From: an uncultured Celeribacter sp.
Lineage (GTDB): Bacteria; Pseudomonadota; Alphaproteobacteria; Rhodobacterales; Rhodobacteraceae
Direction of reading: 5' to 3'
DNA length: 64,000 nt
NCBI RefSeq assembly: GCF_963676475.1
Contig: NZ_OY781107.1
Location: 751,307 to 815,306 of the forward strand
This document shows, piece after piece, positions 8,622-17,741 of the stretch (the first letter of the stretch is position 1; each line of letters starts with the position of its first letter). Made by a program: the position numbers and the translations under genes. Below the pieces are notes generated by a model that saw nothing but the letters and a program-made list of their open reading frames with translations, searched no databases and was not told the DNA's origin.

Positions 8622-9541
8622 TGGCTGTTCTGCTTCTCGCCGAAGTCGCGGGCGGTGCGCTCGCTGTTGATGCCACTGCCAAGGCGGCCACCGCCGGTGC
8701 CAAACTGGGCGATGTGACCGTGTTGGTCTGTGGCCCACAAGCCGCGGGCGACGCGGCCGCGAAACTTGATGGCGTGTCCAAGGTTCTGGTCGCCGACGAT
8801 GCCGCCTATGCCAACGGCCTGGCCGAAAACCTCGCCGATCTGATCGTGTCTCTGGCGGGCGATTATTCCCACATCATCGCGCCCGCGACCACCACCGGCA
8901 AAAACGTTCTGCCGCGTGTGGCGGCGCTTTTGGACGTGATGGTGATCTCGGATGTGACCGAGGTGGTCGACGCCGACACGTTCAAACGTCCTGTCTATGC
9001 GGGCAACGCGGTGCAGACCGTGAAATCCGCGGATGCGACGAAAGTCATCTCCTTCCGCACCTCGACCTTCGACGCCGCGGGCACCTCTGGCTCGGTCGCT
9101 GTCGAATCCGTGTCGGGCGCGGGCGACACCGGCTTGTCGGCCTTCGTCGAGGACAAGGTCGTCGAAAGCGACCGCCCGGACCTGACCTCCGCCAAGATCG
9201 TCGTGTCGGGTGGTCGTGGCGTCGGCTCCGAGGAGAGCTTTGCGATCATCGAGGCACTGGCCGACAAGCTTGGCGCCGCTGTCGGCGCGTCGCGGGCTGC
9301 GGTCGACTCGGGCTATGCGCCCAATGACATGCAGGTCGGCCAGACCGGCAAGGTCGTCGCCCCCGAGCTTTACATCGCCTGCGGCATCTCCGGTGCGATC
9401 CAGCACCTCGCCGGCATGAAGGATTCGAAAGTGATCGTCGCGATCAACAAGGACGAAGAAGCCCCGATCTTCCAGGTCGCCGACTTCGGCCTCGTCGCCG
9501 ATCTCTTCGATGCTGTGCCGGAATTGACCGCGAAATTGTAA
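8621..9541 (+). CDS. etfA: Electron transfer flavoprotein alpha subunit
   Basis: FAD-carrying partner of EtfB, 306 residues. The C-terminal FAD domain is clear: KIVVSGGRGVGSEESF, GASRAAVDSGYAPND, VGQTGKVVAPELYIACGISG and the terminal IVAINKDEEAPIFQVAD. The N-terminal domain (MAVLLLAEVAGGALAVDA) is of normal form. It is translationally coupled to etfB through a one-base overlap and is followed 18 bp later by the acyl-CoA dehydrogenase gene it most likely serves. Confidence 0.95.
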   Translation: MAVLLLAEVAGGALAVDATAKAATAGAKLGDVTVLVCGPQAAGDAAAKLDGVSKVLVADDAAYANGLAENLADLIVSLAGDYSHIIAPATTTGKNVLPRVAALLDVMVISDVTEVVDADTFKRPVYAGNAVQTVKSADATKVISFRTSTFDAAGTSGSVAVESVSGAGDTGLSAFVEDKVVESDRPDLTSAKIVVSGGRGVGSEESFAIIEALADKLGAAVGASRAAVDSGYAPNDMQVGQTGKVVAPELYIACGISGAIQHLAGMKDSKVIVAINKDEEAPIFQVADFGLVADLFDAVPELTAKL

Positions 9542-9559
9542 CACAAAGGATTTAAAACA

Positions 9560-11347
9560 ATGACTTATGTTGCACCAACAGAAGACATGATGTTCGTTCT
9601 CGAAGAGCTTTGTAGGTTGGACGAGATTGCACACTTGCCCGGACTTGAGGACGCCACGCCCGACATGGTGGCGGCGATCCTCGAAGAGGCCGGAAAATTC
9701 GCGGGCGACGTGCTCGGTCCGCTCAACGCCGTGGGCGATCAGGCCGGGCTTGGCTTTGCCGAGGGGGAGGTGACGACACCTGAGGGATGGCGCGCGGCCT
9801 ATGAGACGCTGGTCGAGATGGGATGGAACGCCCCCACGGCCTCCCCGGATCACGGCGGCATGGGCTTGCCCGAGGTGGTGAACGCCGCGATCCTTGAGAT
9901 GTTAAACGGCGCGAACACCGCGTTTCAGCTTTGTCCGCTTTTGACCCAGGGCGCGATCGAGGCGATCAACGGCTATGCCTCGGACGATCTCAAGGCGCTC
10001 TACCTGCCGAAACTGGTGACCGGCGAATGGACCGGCACGATGAACCTGACCGAACCTCAGGCGGGCTCCGATCTGGCGGCGATCCGGTCCAAGGCCGTGC
10101 CCGAGGGCGATCACTACCGGATCAGCGGGCAAAAGATTTTCATCACCTACGGCGAACACGACATGGCGGAGAACATCGTGCATCTGGTGCTCGCGCGCCT
10201 GCCCGATGCTCCCGCAGGGGTCAAAGGCATCTCGCTTTTCATCGTGCCGAAGTTCATCCCGGACGCGGAGGGTGCGCCGGGCGCGCGCAACGATCTGCGC
10301 TGTGTGTCGATCGAGCATAAGCTCGGCATTCACGCCAGCCCGACCTGCACCATGTCCTATGGCGATGAAGGCGGGGCCATCGGCTATCTGGTGGGCGAGC
10401 CCCACAAGGGGCTTCCGTATATGTTCACCATGATGAACAACGCGCGTCTGGGTGTGGGCCTGCAAGGTGTCGGCATTTCCGAAGCCGCCACGCAACATGC
10501 GGTGCGCTATGCGATGGACCGGGTTCAGGGCGGCACGCCCGAGGGAACGGAGGCGACGATCATGGGGCACCCGGATATTCGCCGGATGCTCGGCCTGATG
10601 AAGGCCCGGACCGAAGCGGCACGGGCGCTGGCGTTTCTGGCGGCGCGGTCGCTGGATTTTGCGCATCGCGCAGAGGACGACGAAACCCGCGCCCTGCACC
10701 AGCGGCGCGTGGACCTTTTGATCCCGGTGGCGAAAGCCTGGTCGACCGAACTGTCGGTACACGCCGCCTCTCTCGGGGTGCAGATCCATGGCGGTATGGG
10801 CTATATCGAGGAGACCGGCGCGGCGCAGCACCTGCGCGACGCGCGGATCACCACAATCTACGAGGGCACAACCGGCATTCAGGCCCTCGATCTCGTCGGG
10901 CGCAAGATCAAACGCGACAACGGCACCGCCGCACGCGAACTGGTCGCGGAGATGAAAGCGACCGCCGAGGCGCTGAAAGCCTGTCAGGGCGGTGAGGCGG
11001 ATTGGGCGGCGCTGGCCACGATGGTTGAAGAGGCGGCCGGGATCGTCGGCGATCTGACCGACTGGCTGGTGGCACAGAATGGCAGCGAGCCGCTGTCGGC
11101 AGCGGTCAACATTCTCGAAACGTTTGGGGTTTGCCTCGGTGCCTGGGTGATGGGCGATGCCGCGATGGCTGCGGCCAAACGGATCTCCGAGGACCGGGCT
11201 GTGCCCCATGCCAAGGCCAAGCTGAACATGGTGCGTTTCTATGCCACCAACGTGTTCCCGACCGCCGCCGCGCTGCATGCGATCGCGAAAAGCGGCAACC
11301 GCGCGACATTGGCGCTCGAAGCTTCGGATTTCGCACTCGCGGTCTGA
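9560..11347 (+). CDS. Acyl-CoA dehydrogenase, long (about 600-residue) DmdC-like type
   Basis: FAD-dependent alpha,beta-dehydrogenation of an acyl-CoA. The 595-residue length is well above the roughly 380 of classical enzymes and matches the subfamily with an extra N-terminal segment and a C-terminal extension (as in methylthiopropionyl-CoA dehydrogenase DmdC). Visible motifs are the substrate/FAD region (MNLTEPQAGSDLAAIRSKA), the ISGQKIFITYGEHD strand, QIHGGMGYIEETGAAQHLRD, and the probable catalytic glutamate in TTIYEGTTGIQ. The C-terminal region (about 470-595) is helical. It lies directly after etfBA. There is no dmdA or dmdD here, so assignment to DMSP breakdown is not supported; the substrate stays open. 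Confidence 0.92.
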   Translation: MTYVAPTEDMMFVLEELCRLDEIAHLPGLEDATPDMVAAILEEAGKFAGDVLGPLNAVGDQAGLGFAEGEVTTPEGWRAAYETLVEMGWNAPTASPDHGGMGLPEVVNAAILEMLNGANTAFQLCPLLTQGAIEAINGYASDDLKALYLPKLVTGEWTGTMNLTEPQAGSDLAAIRSKAVPEGDHYRISGQKIFITYGEHDMAENIVHLVLARLPDAPAGVKGISLFIVPKFIPDAEGAPGARNDLRCVSIEHKLGIHASPTCTMSYGDEGGAIGYLVGEPHKGLPYMFTMMNNARLGVGLQGVGISEAATQHAVRYAMDRVQGGTPEGTEATIMGHPDIRRMLGLMKARTEAARALAFLAARSLDFAHRAEDDETRALHQRRVDLLIPVAKAWSTELSVHAASLGVQIHGGMGYIEETGAAQHLRDARITTIYEGTTGIQALDLVGRKIKRDNGTAARELVAEMKATAEALKACQGGEADWAALATMVEEAAGIVGDLTDWLVAQNGSEPLSAAVNILETFGVCLGAWVMGDAAMAAAKRISEDRAVPHAKAKLNMVRFYATNVFPTAAALHAIAKSGNRATLALEASDFALAV

Positions 11348-11354
11348 GCCTCCC

Positions 11355-11378
11355 GGCGCGGGCGGTCTCGCCCGTGCC
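11355..11378 (+). other. Intercistronic GC hairpin
   Basis: A 10-bp stem (11355-11364 with 11369-11378, one G-T pair) with a four-base loop lies in the 57-bp gap after the acyl-CoA dehydrogenase gene. No T-run follows. Confidence 0.5.
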
Positions 11379-11404
11379 AGATCACACAGCATTCTGGAAC
11401 TCTC

Positions 11405-13660
11405 ATGAACACCATCAAGACGGCCTGGGCGGTCGAGGATCTGGGCTGTGCCCGGGTTGCAGTTATTGGCGCGGGCAATATGGGCGGCGGCATCGCTGCG
11501 CAATTTGCCAACGCGGGGATTTCGGTCGACCTTTTGGACCGGGCAGGTCCCGACAAGGCCCGCAATCAACCGGCGCAGCAGGGGCTGGCGCAACAGATCG
11601 CGCGGCAGGCCTTCATGGGGGACACCCCGGTCGCGCTGGTGCGGGTCGGCAATATCGAAGATCACCTTGAGCGCGTGGCCGAGGCCGATTGGATCATCGA
11701 GGTCATTCTGGAAGATCTCGATCTCAAGACCGCGCTTTATGCCCGGATCGAGCCGTTGATGAAGCCCGGCGCGCTGGTGTCCTCGAACACCTCGACCATC
11801 CTGCGCAGGCACCTTGTCGCGGGACGGTCCAAGGCGTTTCAGGACCAGTTCCTGATCAGCCATTTCTTTAACCCGCCGCGCCGAATGGAGCTCTTGGAAC
11901 TGATCGGGCCCGAGGCGCCGGGGGCCTTTGACCGCGCTGCGGAAATCGGGCGCAAGGCGCTTGGCAAAACCGTCATCGAATGCCGCGACACGCCGGGGTT
12001 CATTGCCAACCGGCTGGGCTGCACCTGGCTGTCGATTGCCGTGGTCGAGGCGATCCGTCGGGGGATCAGCATCGAAGAGGCCGACGCGGTGCACATGGCC
12101 TTTGGCGTGCCGAAAACCGGCGCGTTCGGATTGCTCGACCTCATCGGGATTGATCTCGTCGCGCCGATCTGGGGCTCGCTGATGTCGACGCTGCCGGCCA
12201 CAGATGCGATCAATGGGTTCGATCTGCCGGGGCAGGGGGTGATCACCGATCTGGTCGCCGCCGGGCGGTTCGGCCGCAAGAGCCGGGCCGGGTTCTACCG
12301 CAAATCCGAGACCGGCGAAATGGAAGTGCTCGATCTGACCAGCGGAGACTATCGCCCGGTGAGCGGGTTTGCGCAAAAAGACCTGCCCGGCGGGGGGCGC
12401 GATCTCGACCTATTGCTGAACGATCCTTCGCCGCTTGGTGACTATGCGCGGGCGGTGATCACACAGGTGGTCGGCTATGCGCTGACCCATGCCGCGGACA
12501 TCGCGCCGTCGCTGAGGGAGGCCGATCTCGGCATGGAGCTTGGCTATGCCTGGCGGGCCGGACCGGTGGCGCTTTGGCAGGGTTTGCGCGAGGACACGCG
12601 GGCAAACCTTCGGGCAGAAATGGCGGAGGAGGTGCCCTTTGGTACCCTTGCAGCACCGGCACACCACGGCACGCAGACAGATCGGCTCAGCAGGGTGCAG
12701 ACCACGGGCACACCCTTGGCCCAGAACGAGGGCGCTATCCTGTGGGATCTGGGCGACGATCTGATCTGTCTCGATATCCAGAGCAAGATGCATGCCCTCG
12801 GCCCCAAGGTGTTCGACATCCTCGAAGAGGGGGTGAGCCGCCTGAACGGCGCCGCGCGCGGCCTGATCATCGGCAATCACAATCCGCGGGTGTTCTCCGC
12901 AGGGGCCGATCTCACGCAGATGGCCGCCTGGATCGAGGCCGGGAGCTGGCAGGCGATCGAAAGCTTTATCGCACGCGGGCAAACCCTGTTGGACGCCTTG
13001 CAAAAGGCCCCGGCCCCCAGTGTCGCCGCGATGCGCGGGCTCGCGCTTGGCGGCGGCTGCGAATTGGCGATGCATTGCACCGCCACCGTGGCCCATGCCG
13101 AAACCCGGATCGGCCTCCCCGAACATCTCGTGGGGTTGGTGCCGGGCTGGGGCGGGTGTCGGCGTCTTTTGGATCGTGCCCGTGCGAGTGCCCCCAGCGA
13201 GGCGGAGATGTTGGAGCGCCTCACAACAGCGTTTCACGCGGCCACGTTGGAGGCGCCTGCGGGATCGGCGCGGGAGGCGGGAGCGTTGGGGCTTTTGGAG
13301 CCGTCGCAGCCAGTGGTCATGTATGCGGGCGATGTCTTCGCAGCGGCGATTGCGCATCTCGACACGGTGACGCGGGGGCACGCGGGCTCTGGGGCCGTGA
13401 CGTTGCGTCTCGACCCGCATGTGGTTCTGGACCGACTTCTGTCTGAGCGCGAAACTGACCGCGACGAGGGGCGGATCACGCCGAATGCCTTCGCGCTTCA
13501 GTCCCGTATTGCCGAGATTTTCGCGAAGGGCGGCGAAGGCATGTCGGATCAGGAGTTGGCGCAGTTCGAATGCGACGCATTCATCGCATTGGCACGGACG
13601 CCGGAGACACTCGCACGGATCAAACACATGCTCCGGACCGGGAAACCGCTCCGCATATAA
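11405..13660 (+). CDS. Fused 3-hydroxyacyl-CoA dehydrogenase / enoyl-CoA hydratase (FadN-type order)
   Basis: Bifunctional beta-oxidation enzyme of 751 residues that hydrates enoyl-CoA and oxidises the resulting 3-hydroxyacyl-CoA. The domain order is dehydrogenase first: VAVIGAGNMGGGIAAQFANA near residue 17, SSNTSTI, and the catalytic-histidine region SHFFNPPRRMELLELIGP. The hydratase/isomerase domain comes last, about residues 430-640, with the oxyanion-loop FSAGADLTQM and both catalytic-type glutamates (GGGCELAMH and GLPEHLVG). This is the reverse of E. coli FadB and matches FadN-like proteins. It provides the hydratase step that no other gene in the operon supplies. Confidence 0.92.
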   Translation: MNTIKTAWAVEDLGCARVAVIGAGNMGGGIAAQFANAGISVDLLDRAGPDKARNQPAQQGLAQQIARQAFMGDTPVALVRVGNIEDHLERVAEADWIIEVILEDLDLKTALYARIEPLMKPGALVSSNTSTILRRHLVAGRSKAFQDQFLISHFFNPPRRMELLELIGPEAPGAFDRAAEIGRKALGKTVIECRDTPGFIANRLGCTWLSIAVVEAIRRGISIEEADAVHMAFGVPKTGAFGLLDLIGIDLVAPIWGSLMSTLPATDAINGFDLPGQGVITDLVAAGRFGRKSRAGFYRKSETGEMEVLDLTSGDYRPVSGFAQKDLPGGGRDLDLLLNDPSPLGDYARAVITQVVGYALTHAADIAPSLREADLGMELGYAWRAGPVALWQGLREDTRANLRAEMAEEVPFGTLAAPAHHGTQTDRLSRVQTTGTPLAQNEGAILWDLGDDLICLDIQSKMHALGPKVFDILEEGVSRLNGAARGLIIGNHNPRVFSAGADLTQMAAWIEAGSWQAIESFIARGQTLLDALQKAPAPSVAAMRGLALGGGCELAMHCTATVAHAETRIGLPEHLVGLVPGWGGCRRLLDRARASAPSEAEMLERLTTAFHAATLEAPAGSAREAGALGLLEPSQPVVMYAGDVFAAAIAHLDTVTRGHAGSGAVTLRLDPHVVLDRLLSERETDRDEGRITPNAFALQSRIAEIFAKGGEGMSDQELAQFECDAFIALARTPETLARIKHMLRTGKPLRI

Positions 13661-13719
13661 GATCGCGCCCGGCTGGGGACCGGATGCGAACAAATTGATA
13701 GTTTAGGAGGAGGAAACGA

Positions 13720-15360
13720 ATGACCGATACGATTTACGATATGGGTTTGGGCCAGACAGAGGCGAATTACATTCCCATAACCCCTATAAGTTTCATGGCG
13801 CGCACCGCCCATGTCTACCCGGATCGCACCGCAGTGGTGTACGGCGATGTGCGCCGCAGCTGGGCGGAGACCTATGACCGCTGCCGCCGCTTTGCCAGCG
13901 CACTGGTGAAACGCGGCTATGGGCGCGGCGATACGGTTTCCATCTTTGCGACCAACATCCCCGAGATGTACGAGGCGCATTTTTCCGTGCCGATGTCCGG
14001 CGCGGTTTTGAACGCGATCAACACGCGCCTCGATGCCGAAGCCGTGGCCTTTATCCTCAACCATGCGGAAACCAAGGTGTTGATCGTGGACCCGGAGCTC
14101 GCGGAGGTGGCCGCGCAGGCCGTCAAGATGACGGGCCGCGATGACATTCTCGTGCTCGACATCCTCGACCCCCAGTTCCAAGGCGGCGCGCGGATCGGCA
14201 CATTGAGCTATGACGATGTTCTGGCCGAGGGCGACGCGGATTTCATGTGGGTGCCGCCGCAATCGGAATGGGATGCGATTTCGCTCAACTATACCTCGGG
14301 CACCACCGGCAACCCGAAGGGCGTGGTCTACCATTACCGCGGCGCGCATCTCAACGCGCTCTCGAACATCGTGATGTGGGAAATGGGCAATGCGCCGGTC
14401 TATCTCTGGACCTTGCCGATGTTCCATTGCAACGGTTGGTGTTTCCCCTGGACCGTCGCGGCGGCGGCGGGAACGGCCGTTTGCCTGCGTGCTGTGCGCG
14501 CAGAGCCGATTTTCGAATTGATGAAGACAGAGAAGGTCACAAATTTCTGCGGTGCGAGTGTGGTTCTGGCGATGCTGGTTCATGCCCCCGAAGACTTAAA
14601 AAAAGGTCTTCAGGCAGGGATCAAGGTGCTGACGGGGGGCGCGCCGCCTCCGGCGATCATCATCGAAAAAATGGAAGCCCTCGGCTTTGATGTGACCCAT
14701 GGCTACGGGTTGACGGAGACCTATGGCGCCGCCGTGATCTGTGCGTGGCATGACGAATGGGACGTTCGGTCGACCTCAGAGCGCGCCGAACTGAAGGCGC
14801 GTCAGGGCGTGCGCAACCTGGCCGCCGAGGGGTTGATGGTGGCGGATCCTGAGACGCTTGCGCCGGTGCCATGGGACGGGGAGACCATGGGCGAGATCTT
14901 CATGCGCGGCAACAATATCATGAAGGGCTATCTCAAGAACCCATCCGCAACAGAAAAGGCGTTCCGGGGCGGATGGTTCGCCAGTGGCGACATCGGGGTG
15001 ATGCACCCGGATGGCTATGTCCAGCTCAAGGACCGCTCGAAGGACATCATCATCTCGGGCGGCGAAAACATCAGCTCGGTCGAGGTCGAGGACGTGTTGT
15101 TCAAACATCCCGAGATCATGGAAGCGGCGGTGGTCGCGCGGCCGCACGAGAAATGGGGCGAAACCCCCTGTGCCTTTGTCACGCTCAAGGCCGGAGCGAC
15201 GGTCACGGAGGCGGAGGTGATCGCCTATTGCCGCCAGTACATCGCGCATTTCAAAGCCCCGAAAACGGTGATCTTCGGTCCACTGCCGAAAACCTCGACG
15301 GGCAAGGTGCAGAAATTCATGCTGCGTGAACAGGCGCGGGCGCTGGACTTGCAAGGCTGA
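13720..15360 (+). CDS. AMP-forming acyl-CoA synthetase (second paralog)
   Basis: Same reaction class and same length (546 residues) as the enzyme at 693. The P-loop (YTSGTTGNPKGVVYHYRGA), YGLTETYG, GDIGVMHPDGY and PKTSTGKVQKF motifs are all intact, and long blocks are identical between the two. Differences gather in the acyl pocket region (for example GAPIVLNML versus GASVVLAML), which suggests a different substrate or a later intermediate that must be re-activated. An AGGAGGAGG ribosome site precedes ATG 13720. It lies between the fusion enzyme and the thiolase in the same operon. Confidence 0.93.
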   Translation: MTDTIYDMGLGQTEANYIPITPISFMARTAHVYPDRTAVVYGDVRRSWAETYDRCRRFASALVKRGYGRGDTVSIFATNIPEMYEAHFSVPMSGAVLNAINTRLDAEAVAFILNHAETKVLIVDPELAEVAAQAVKMTGRDDILVLDILDPQFQGGARIGTLSYDDVLAEGDADFMWVPPQSEWDAISLNYTSGTTGNPKGVVYHYRGAHLNALSNIVMWEMGNAPVYLWTLPMFHCNGWCFPWTVAAAAGTAVCLRAVRAEPIFELMKTEKVTNFCGASVVLAMLVHAPEDLKKGLQAGIKVLTGGAPPPAIIIEKMEALGFDVTHGYGLTETYGAAVICAWHDEWDVRSTSERAELKARQGVRNLAAEGLMVADPETLAPVPWDGETMGEIFMRGNNIMKGYLKNPSATEKAFRGGWFASGDIGVMHPDGYVQLKDRSKDIIISGGENISSVEVEDVLFKHPEIMEAAVVARPHEKWGETPCAFVTLKAGATVTEAEVIAYCRQYIAHFKAPKTVIFGPLPKTSTGKVQKFMLREQARALDLQG

Positions 15361-15385
15361 CGGAGTGTCGGCGGATATGAGACGA

Positions 15386-15405
15386 GCGGGCCGGAGATGG
15401 CCCGC
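15386..15405 (+). other. Intercistronic GC hairpin before the thiolase gene
   Basis: GCGGGCC at 15386-15392 pairs with GGCCCGC at 15399-15405 around a six-base loop. There is no T-run. It lies in the 84-bp gap upstream of the thiolase ribosome site. Confidence 0.5.
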
Positions 15406-15444
15406 CCCAGACCTGCGCAACAGGCGCAATCAAAGGAGAAGACA

Positions 15445-16620
15445 ATGACAGATATTATGGTGCTGGACGGGGCACGGACAGCGATCGGAACCTTTGGCGG
15501 ATCGCTTGCGGGCACGACGCCGATCGAGATGGGAACCATCGTCGCGAAAGAGGCGCTGGCACGCTCCGGTGTCGAGGGCGGCCAGATCGAAACCGTGGTC
15601 TTTGGCCATGTGATCAACACTGAGCCACGCGACATGTACGTCAGCCGGGCGGCGTCTGTCGGCGCGGGTGTGCCGAACAAGGCCTCCGCCATGAACGTCA
15701 ACCGGCTCTGCGGCTCCGGGCTTCAGGCCATCGTCTCGGCGACGCAATCGCTGATGTTGGGCGATGCCTCTTTCGCGCTCGCAGGCGGCAGCGAAAACAT
15801 GAGCCGCGCCCCCTATATCCTGCCCGCCCTGCGTTGGGGGCAGAAGATGGGCGACACCGGCGCGACCGATATGATGCTCGGCGCGCTGTCCTGTCCGTTC
15901 GGCACCGGTCACATGGGGATCACGGCGGAGAACGTCGCCTCGGAATACGGCATCACCCGCGAGGCGCAGGACGCCTTTGCGCAGCTAAGTCAGGAACGCG
16001 CCCTCAAGGCCATCGAGGCCGGGCATTTCAAATCCCAGATCGTGCCCGTCGAGGTCCGCGTCAAACGGGACATGGTGGCCTTTGAGACCGACGAACACCC
16101 CAAGGCCAGCACGCTTGAGAACCTCGCCAAACTGCGCCCGGCCTTCCAAAAGGACGGCTCGGTGACGGCGGGCAATGCCTCCGGCCTCAACGACGGGGCG
16201 GCGGCAGTCGTTTTGGCGACGGCAGATGCCGCGACCAAAGCGGGGCTGAAACCGCGCGCCCGCATCCTCGGATACCACGTCGCAGGGGTCCGCCCCGAGG
16301 TGATGGGCACCGGCCCGATCCCCGCAGTCGAGGGGCTTTTGTCCCGCACAGGGCTGTCGCTCGCCGATTTCGATGTGATCGAGTCGAACGAGGCCTTTGC
16401 CGCGCAGGCGCTGGCCGTGAGCAACACGCTCGGCATGGACCCGGCTAAGGTGAACCCGAACGGCGGCGCAATTGCCCTCGGTCACCCGATCGGGGCCTCT
16501 GGCACGATCCTGTTCATCAAGGCGCTCTATGAGTTGGAGCGCACCGGCCAGAAACGCGCGCTGATCACCATGTGCATCGGCGGCGGGCAGGGAATTGCCG
16601 TGGCCATCGAAGCGCTGTGA
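15445..16620 (+). CDS. Acetyl-CoA acyltransferase (thiolase)
   Basis: Cleaves 3-ketoacyl-CoA with CoA to release acetyl-CoA; last step of the beta-oxidation set. The 391 residues match degradative/biosynthetic thiolases. The nucleophilic cysteine is in NVNRLCGSGLQAIVS (about residue 88-90), the histidine in GGAIALGHPIGASG and the second cysteine in CIGGGQGIA; VIESNEAFAAQAL is the NEAF motif. The ATG at 15445 follows AAAGGAG; the longer frame to 15397 crosses a hairpin and is unlikely. This is a normal AtoB/PhaA/FadA-type thiolase and differs from the SCP-x-type thiolase at 32047. Confidence 0.94.
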   Translation: MTDIMVLDGARTAIGTFGGSLAGTTPIEMGTIVAKEALARSGVEGGQIETVVFGHVINTEPRDMYVSRAASVGAGVPNKASAMNVNRLCGSGLQAIVSATQSLMLGDASFALAGGSENMSRAPYILPALRWGQKMGDTGATDMMLGALSCPFGTGHMGITAENVASEYGITREAQDAFAQLSQERALKAIEAGHFKSQIVPVEVRVKRDMVAFETDEHPKASTLENLAKLRPAFQKDGSVTAGNASGLNDGAAAVVLATADAATKAGLKPRARILGYHVAGVRPEVMGTGPIPAVEGLLSRTGLSLADFDVIESNEAFAAQALAVSNTLGMDPAKVNPNGGAIALGHPIGASGTILFIKALYELERTGQKRALITMCIGGGQGIAVAIEAL

Positions 16621-16637
16621 CGGCGACATGAAACAAA

Positions 16638-16662
16638 ACGGGGCGCGCGCGGCGGGCCCCGT
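16638..16662 (+). other. Intercistronic GC hairpin before the thioesterase gene
   Basis: ACGGGGC at 16638-16644 pairs with GCCCCGT at 16656-16662. There is no T-run. It sits in the gap between the thiolase and thioesterase genes. Confidence 0.5.
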
Positions 16663-16704
16663 TCGCCACATCTGCGGGTGTGGCCAAAATCAGAGGATAA
16701 TTTC

Positions 16705-17181
16705 ATGCACACCATCGACACCAGCCGTCTGGCGCCCATCCCGATTGACGAGCTCAGAACCCTGTCCGGGGTCGAGCTGTTCAAACGCGTTATCGCGGGG
16801 GACCTGCCCGCGCCGCAGGTTTGCGGCGTCGCCAACGAATGGATGTTGGAGATCGAAGAGGGCCGCGCACTTTGGGAGGCGAGCCCTCCTGCGAATTTCG
16901 TCAATCCGATGGGCGGCGTGCATGGCGGTTGGGCGATGACGGTGCTCGATACGGCCTTGGGTTGCGCGGTGCATTCGATGCTCCCGGCGGGCACCGGATA
17001 CACCACGATGGAGGTCAAAACCAACCTGACGCGCGCGCCAAAAGTCGGTGAGCGCTACCTCTGCGAGGGCAAAATCCTGACCGCCGGACGCCGCACGGCC
17101 ACCGCGGAAGCAAAACTGTTTGACGCGCAGAACCGGGTCGTCGCCTTCGGCACGACAACCTGTCTGATTTTGGACTTCTGA
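16705..17181 (+). CDS. PaaI-type hotdog acyl-CoA thioesterase
   Basis: Predicted to hydrolyse acyl-CoAs, possibly freeing CoA from dead-end intermediates. It has 158 residues; the hotdog landmark is NPMGGVHGGWAMTVLDTALG (about residues 68-87), with TTMEVKTNLTRAP as the next strand and a final strand VVAFGTTTCLILDF. ATG 16705 has an AGAGGA site 7-12 bp upstream; a longer start at 16678 does not. It is the last gene of the region-1 operon. The assignment to the PaaI/YbgC superfamily is firm; the substrate is not. Confidence 0.88.
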   Translation: MHTIDTSRLAPIPIDELRTLSGVELFKRVIAGDLPAPQVCGVANEWMLEIEEGRALWEASPPANFVNPMGGVHGGWAMTVLDTALGCAVHSMLPAGTGYTTMEVKTNLTRAPKVGERYLCEGKILTAGRRTATAEAKLFDAQNRVVAFGTTTCLILDF

Positions 17182-17292
17182 CACGCGGGCGGCCGCGGGC
17201 CGCGCGCCAGTCGATCATGACACACAGATAAAACGGCAAAGGCGGCGCACCCGGGGTGTGACCGCCCGAAAACCGTCGGTCCTTTCGGTGCC

Positions 17293-17407
17293 TAAAGCGT
17301 TTTTCGTTTAATCTGAATCAGATTGAGCGAAAAACGTTGCGACACTGAATTGATCTTGCTGCGTTTTTCAAAAATTGAGTGCCTCAAGTTTTTTGAAAAA
17401 CGCTTTA
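17293..17407. repeat. Palindromic two-hairpin element (REP/MITE-like)
   Basis: The element is bounded by a perfect 13-bp inverted repeat, TAAAGCGTTTTTC (17293-17305) and GAAAAACGCTTTA (17395-17407). Inside are two long stem-loops. The first is CGTTTTTCG...AATCTG-AAT-CAGATT...CGAAAAACG (17298-17335). The second is GCGTTTTTCAAAAA...TTGAG-TGC-CTCAA...TTTTTTGAAAAACGC (17361-17403), with a 2-base bulge. It is AT-richer than its surroundings and contains no gene. The symmetrical ends and nested dyads suggest a small dispersed palindromic repeat; copies elsewhere in the genome cannot be seen from here. Confidence 0.6.
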
Positions 17408-17613
17408 AAGCGACCAGGCCCCGTTCAGGCCCCCAGTCAGCCCCCCCAGTGCGCACGCTTACTGCGGACGCGAACGTCCGAATTATGGACATGGGCGCCT
17501 CGCCTGACGCGATGCCAATCCGGCCCGAAAAATAAAAAACCTTTATATTTCAAAACAAAACCCCCTTTCCCCCGCATAGGCTCCGGGTTCGGAAGTGTTT
17601 CTGCTTCACCTGT

Positions 17614-17629
17614 TGGCAGGCGTATTTCA
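17614..17629 (+). promoter_or_regulatory. Candidate sigma-54-type -24/-12 promoter of the carboxylase operon
   Basis: TGGCAGGCGTATTTCA matches the TGGCACG-N4-TTGCA layout with correct spacing but has TTC in place of TTGC at -12. It would start transcription near 17640, about 100 bp before ATG 17742. The same TGGCAGG heptamer occurs at 27980 before the operon that encodes a divergent RpoN. Weak on its own. Confidence 0.3.
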
Positions 17630-17673
17630 GCGGTTTGGCGACAGAGGAGAGCGTCGACCCGCCATGATCCGCC

Positions 17674-17692
17674 GGGCGCAAATCCTGCGCCC
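17674..17692 (+). other. 5'-leader hairpin of the carboxylase operon
   Basis: GGGCGCA (17674-17680) pairs with TGCGCCC (17686-17692) around AATCC, about 50 bp before the first carboxylase start. It may affect mRNA stability. Confidence 0.45.
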
Positions 17693-17741
17693 GCAGGGGC
17701 CGGTTTGCCCCAGGCATCAAAAACGGGAGGAGAAATGCACA

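Larger units (their letters stand above)
17182..17741 (+). other. 560-bp non-coding interval between the beta-oxidation and carboxylase operons
   Basis: No convincing gene. It holds the palindromic two-hairpin element (17293-17407), a dyad CGGACG-CGAA-CGTCCG at 17465-17480 that could be an activator site, a candidate sigma-54-like promoter at 17614 and a 5'-leader hairpin at 17674-17692. A loose GC-rich inverted sequence just after the thioesterase stop has no T-run, so termination of region 1 is not obvious. Confidence 0.6.

Noticed and set aside
9560..11347. Assignment of region 1 to DMSP/methylmercaptopropionate breakdown (dmdB, dmdC)
   Set aside because: The synthetase and long acyl-CoA dehydrogenase belong to families that include DmdB and DmdC, but dmdA and dmdD are absent and a full beta-oxidation set with thiolase is present.
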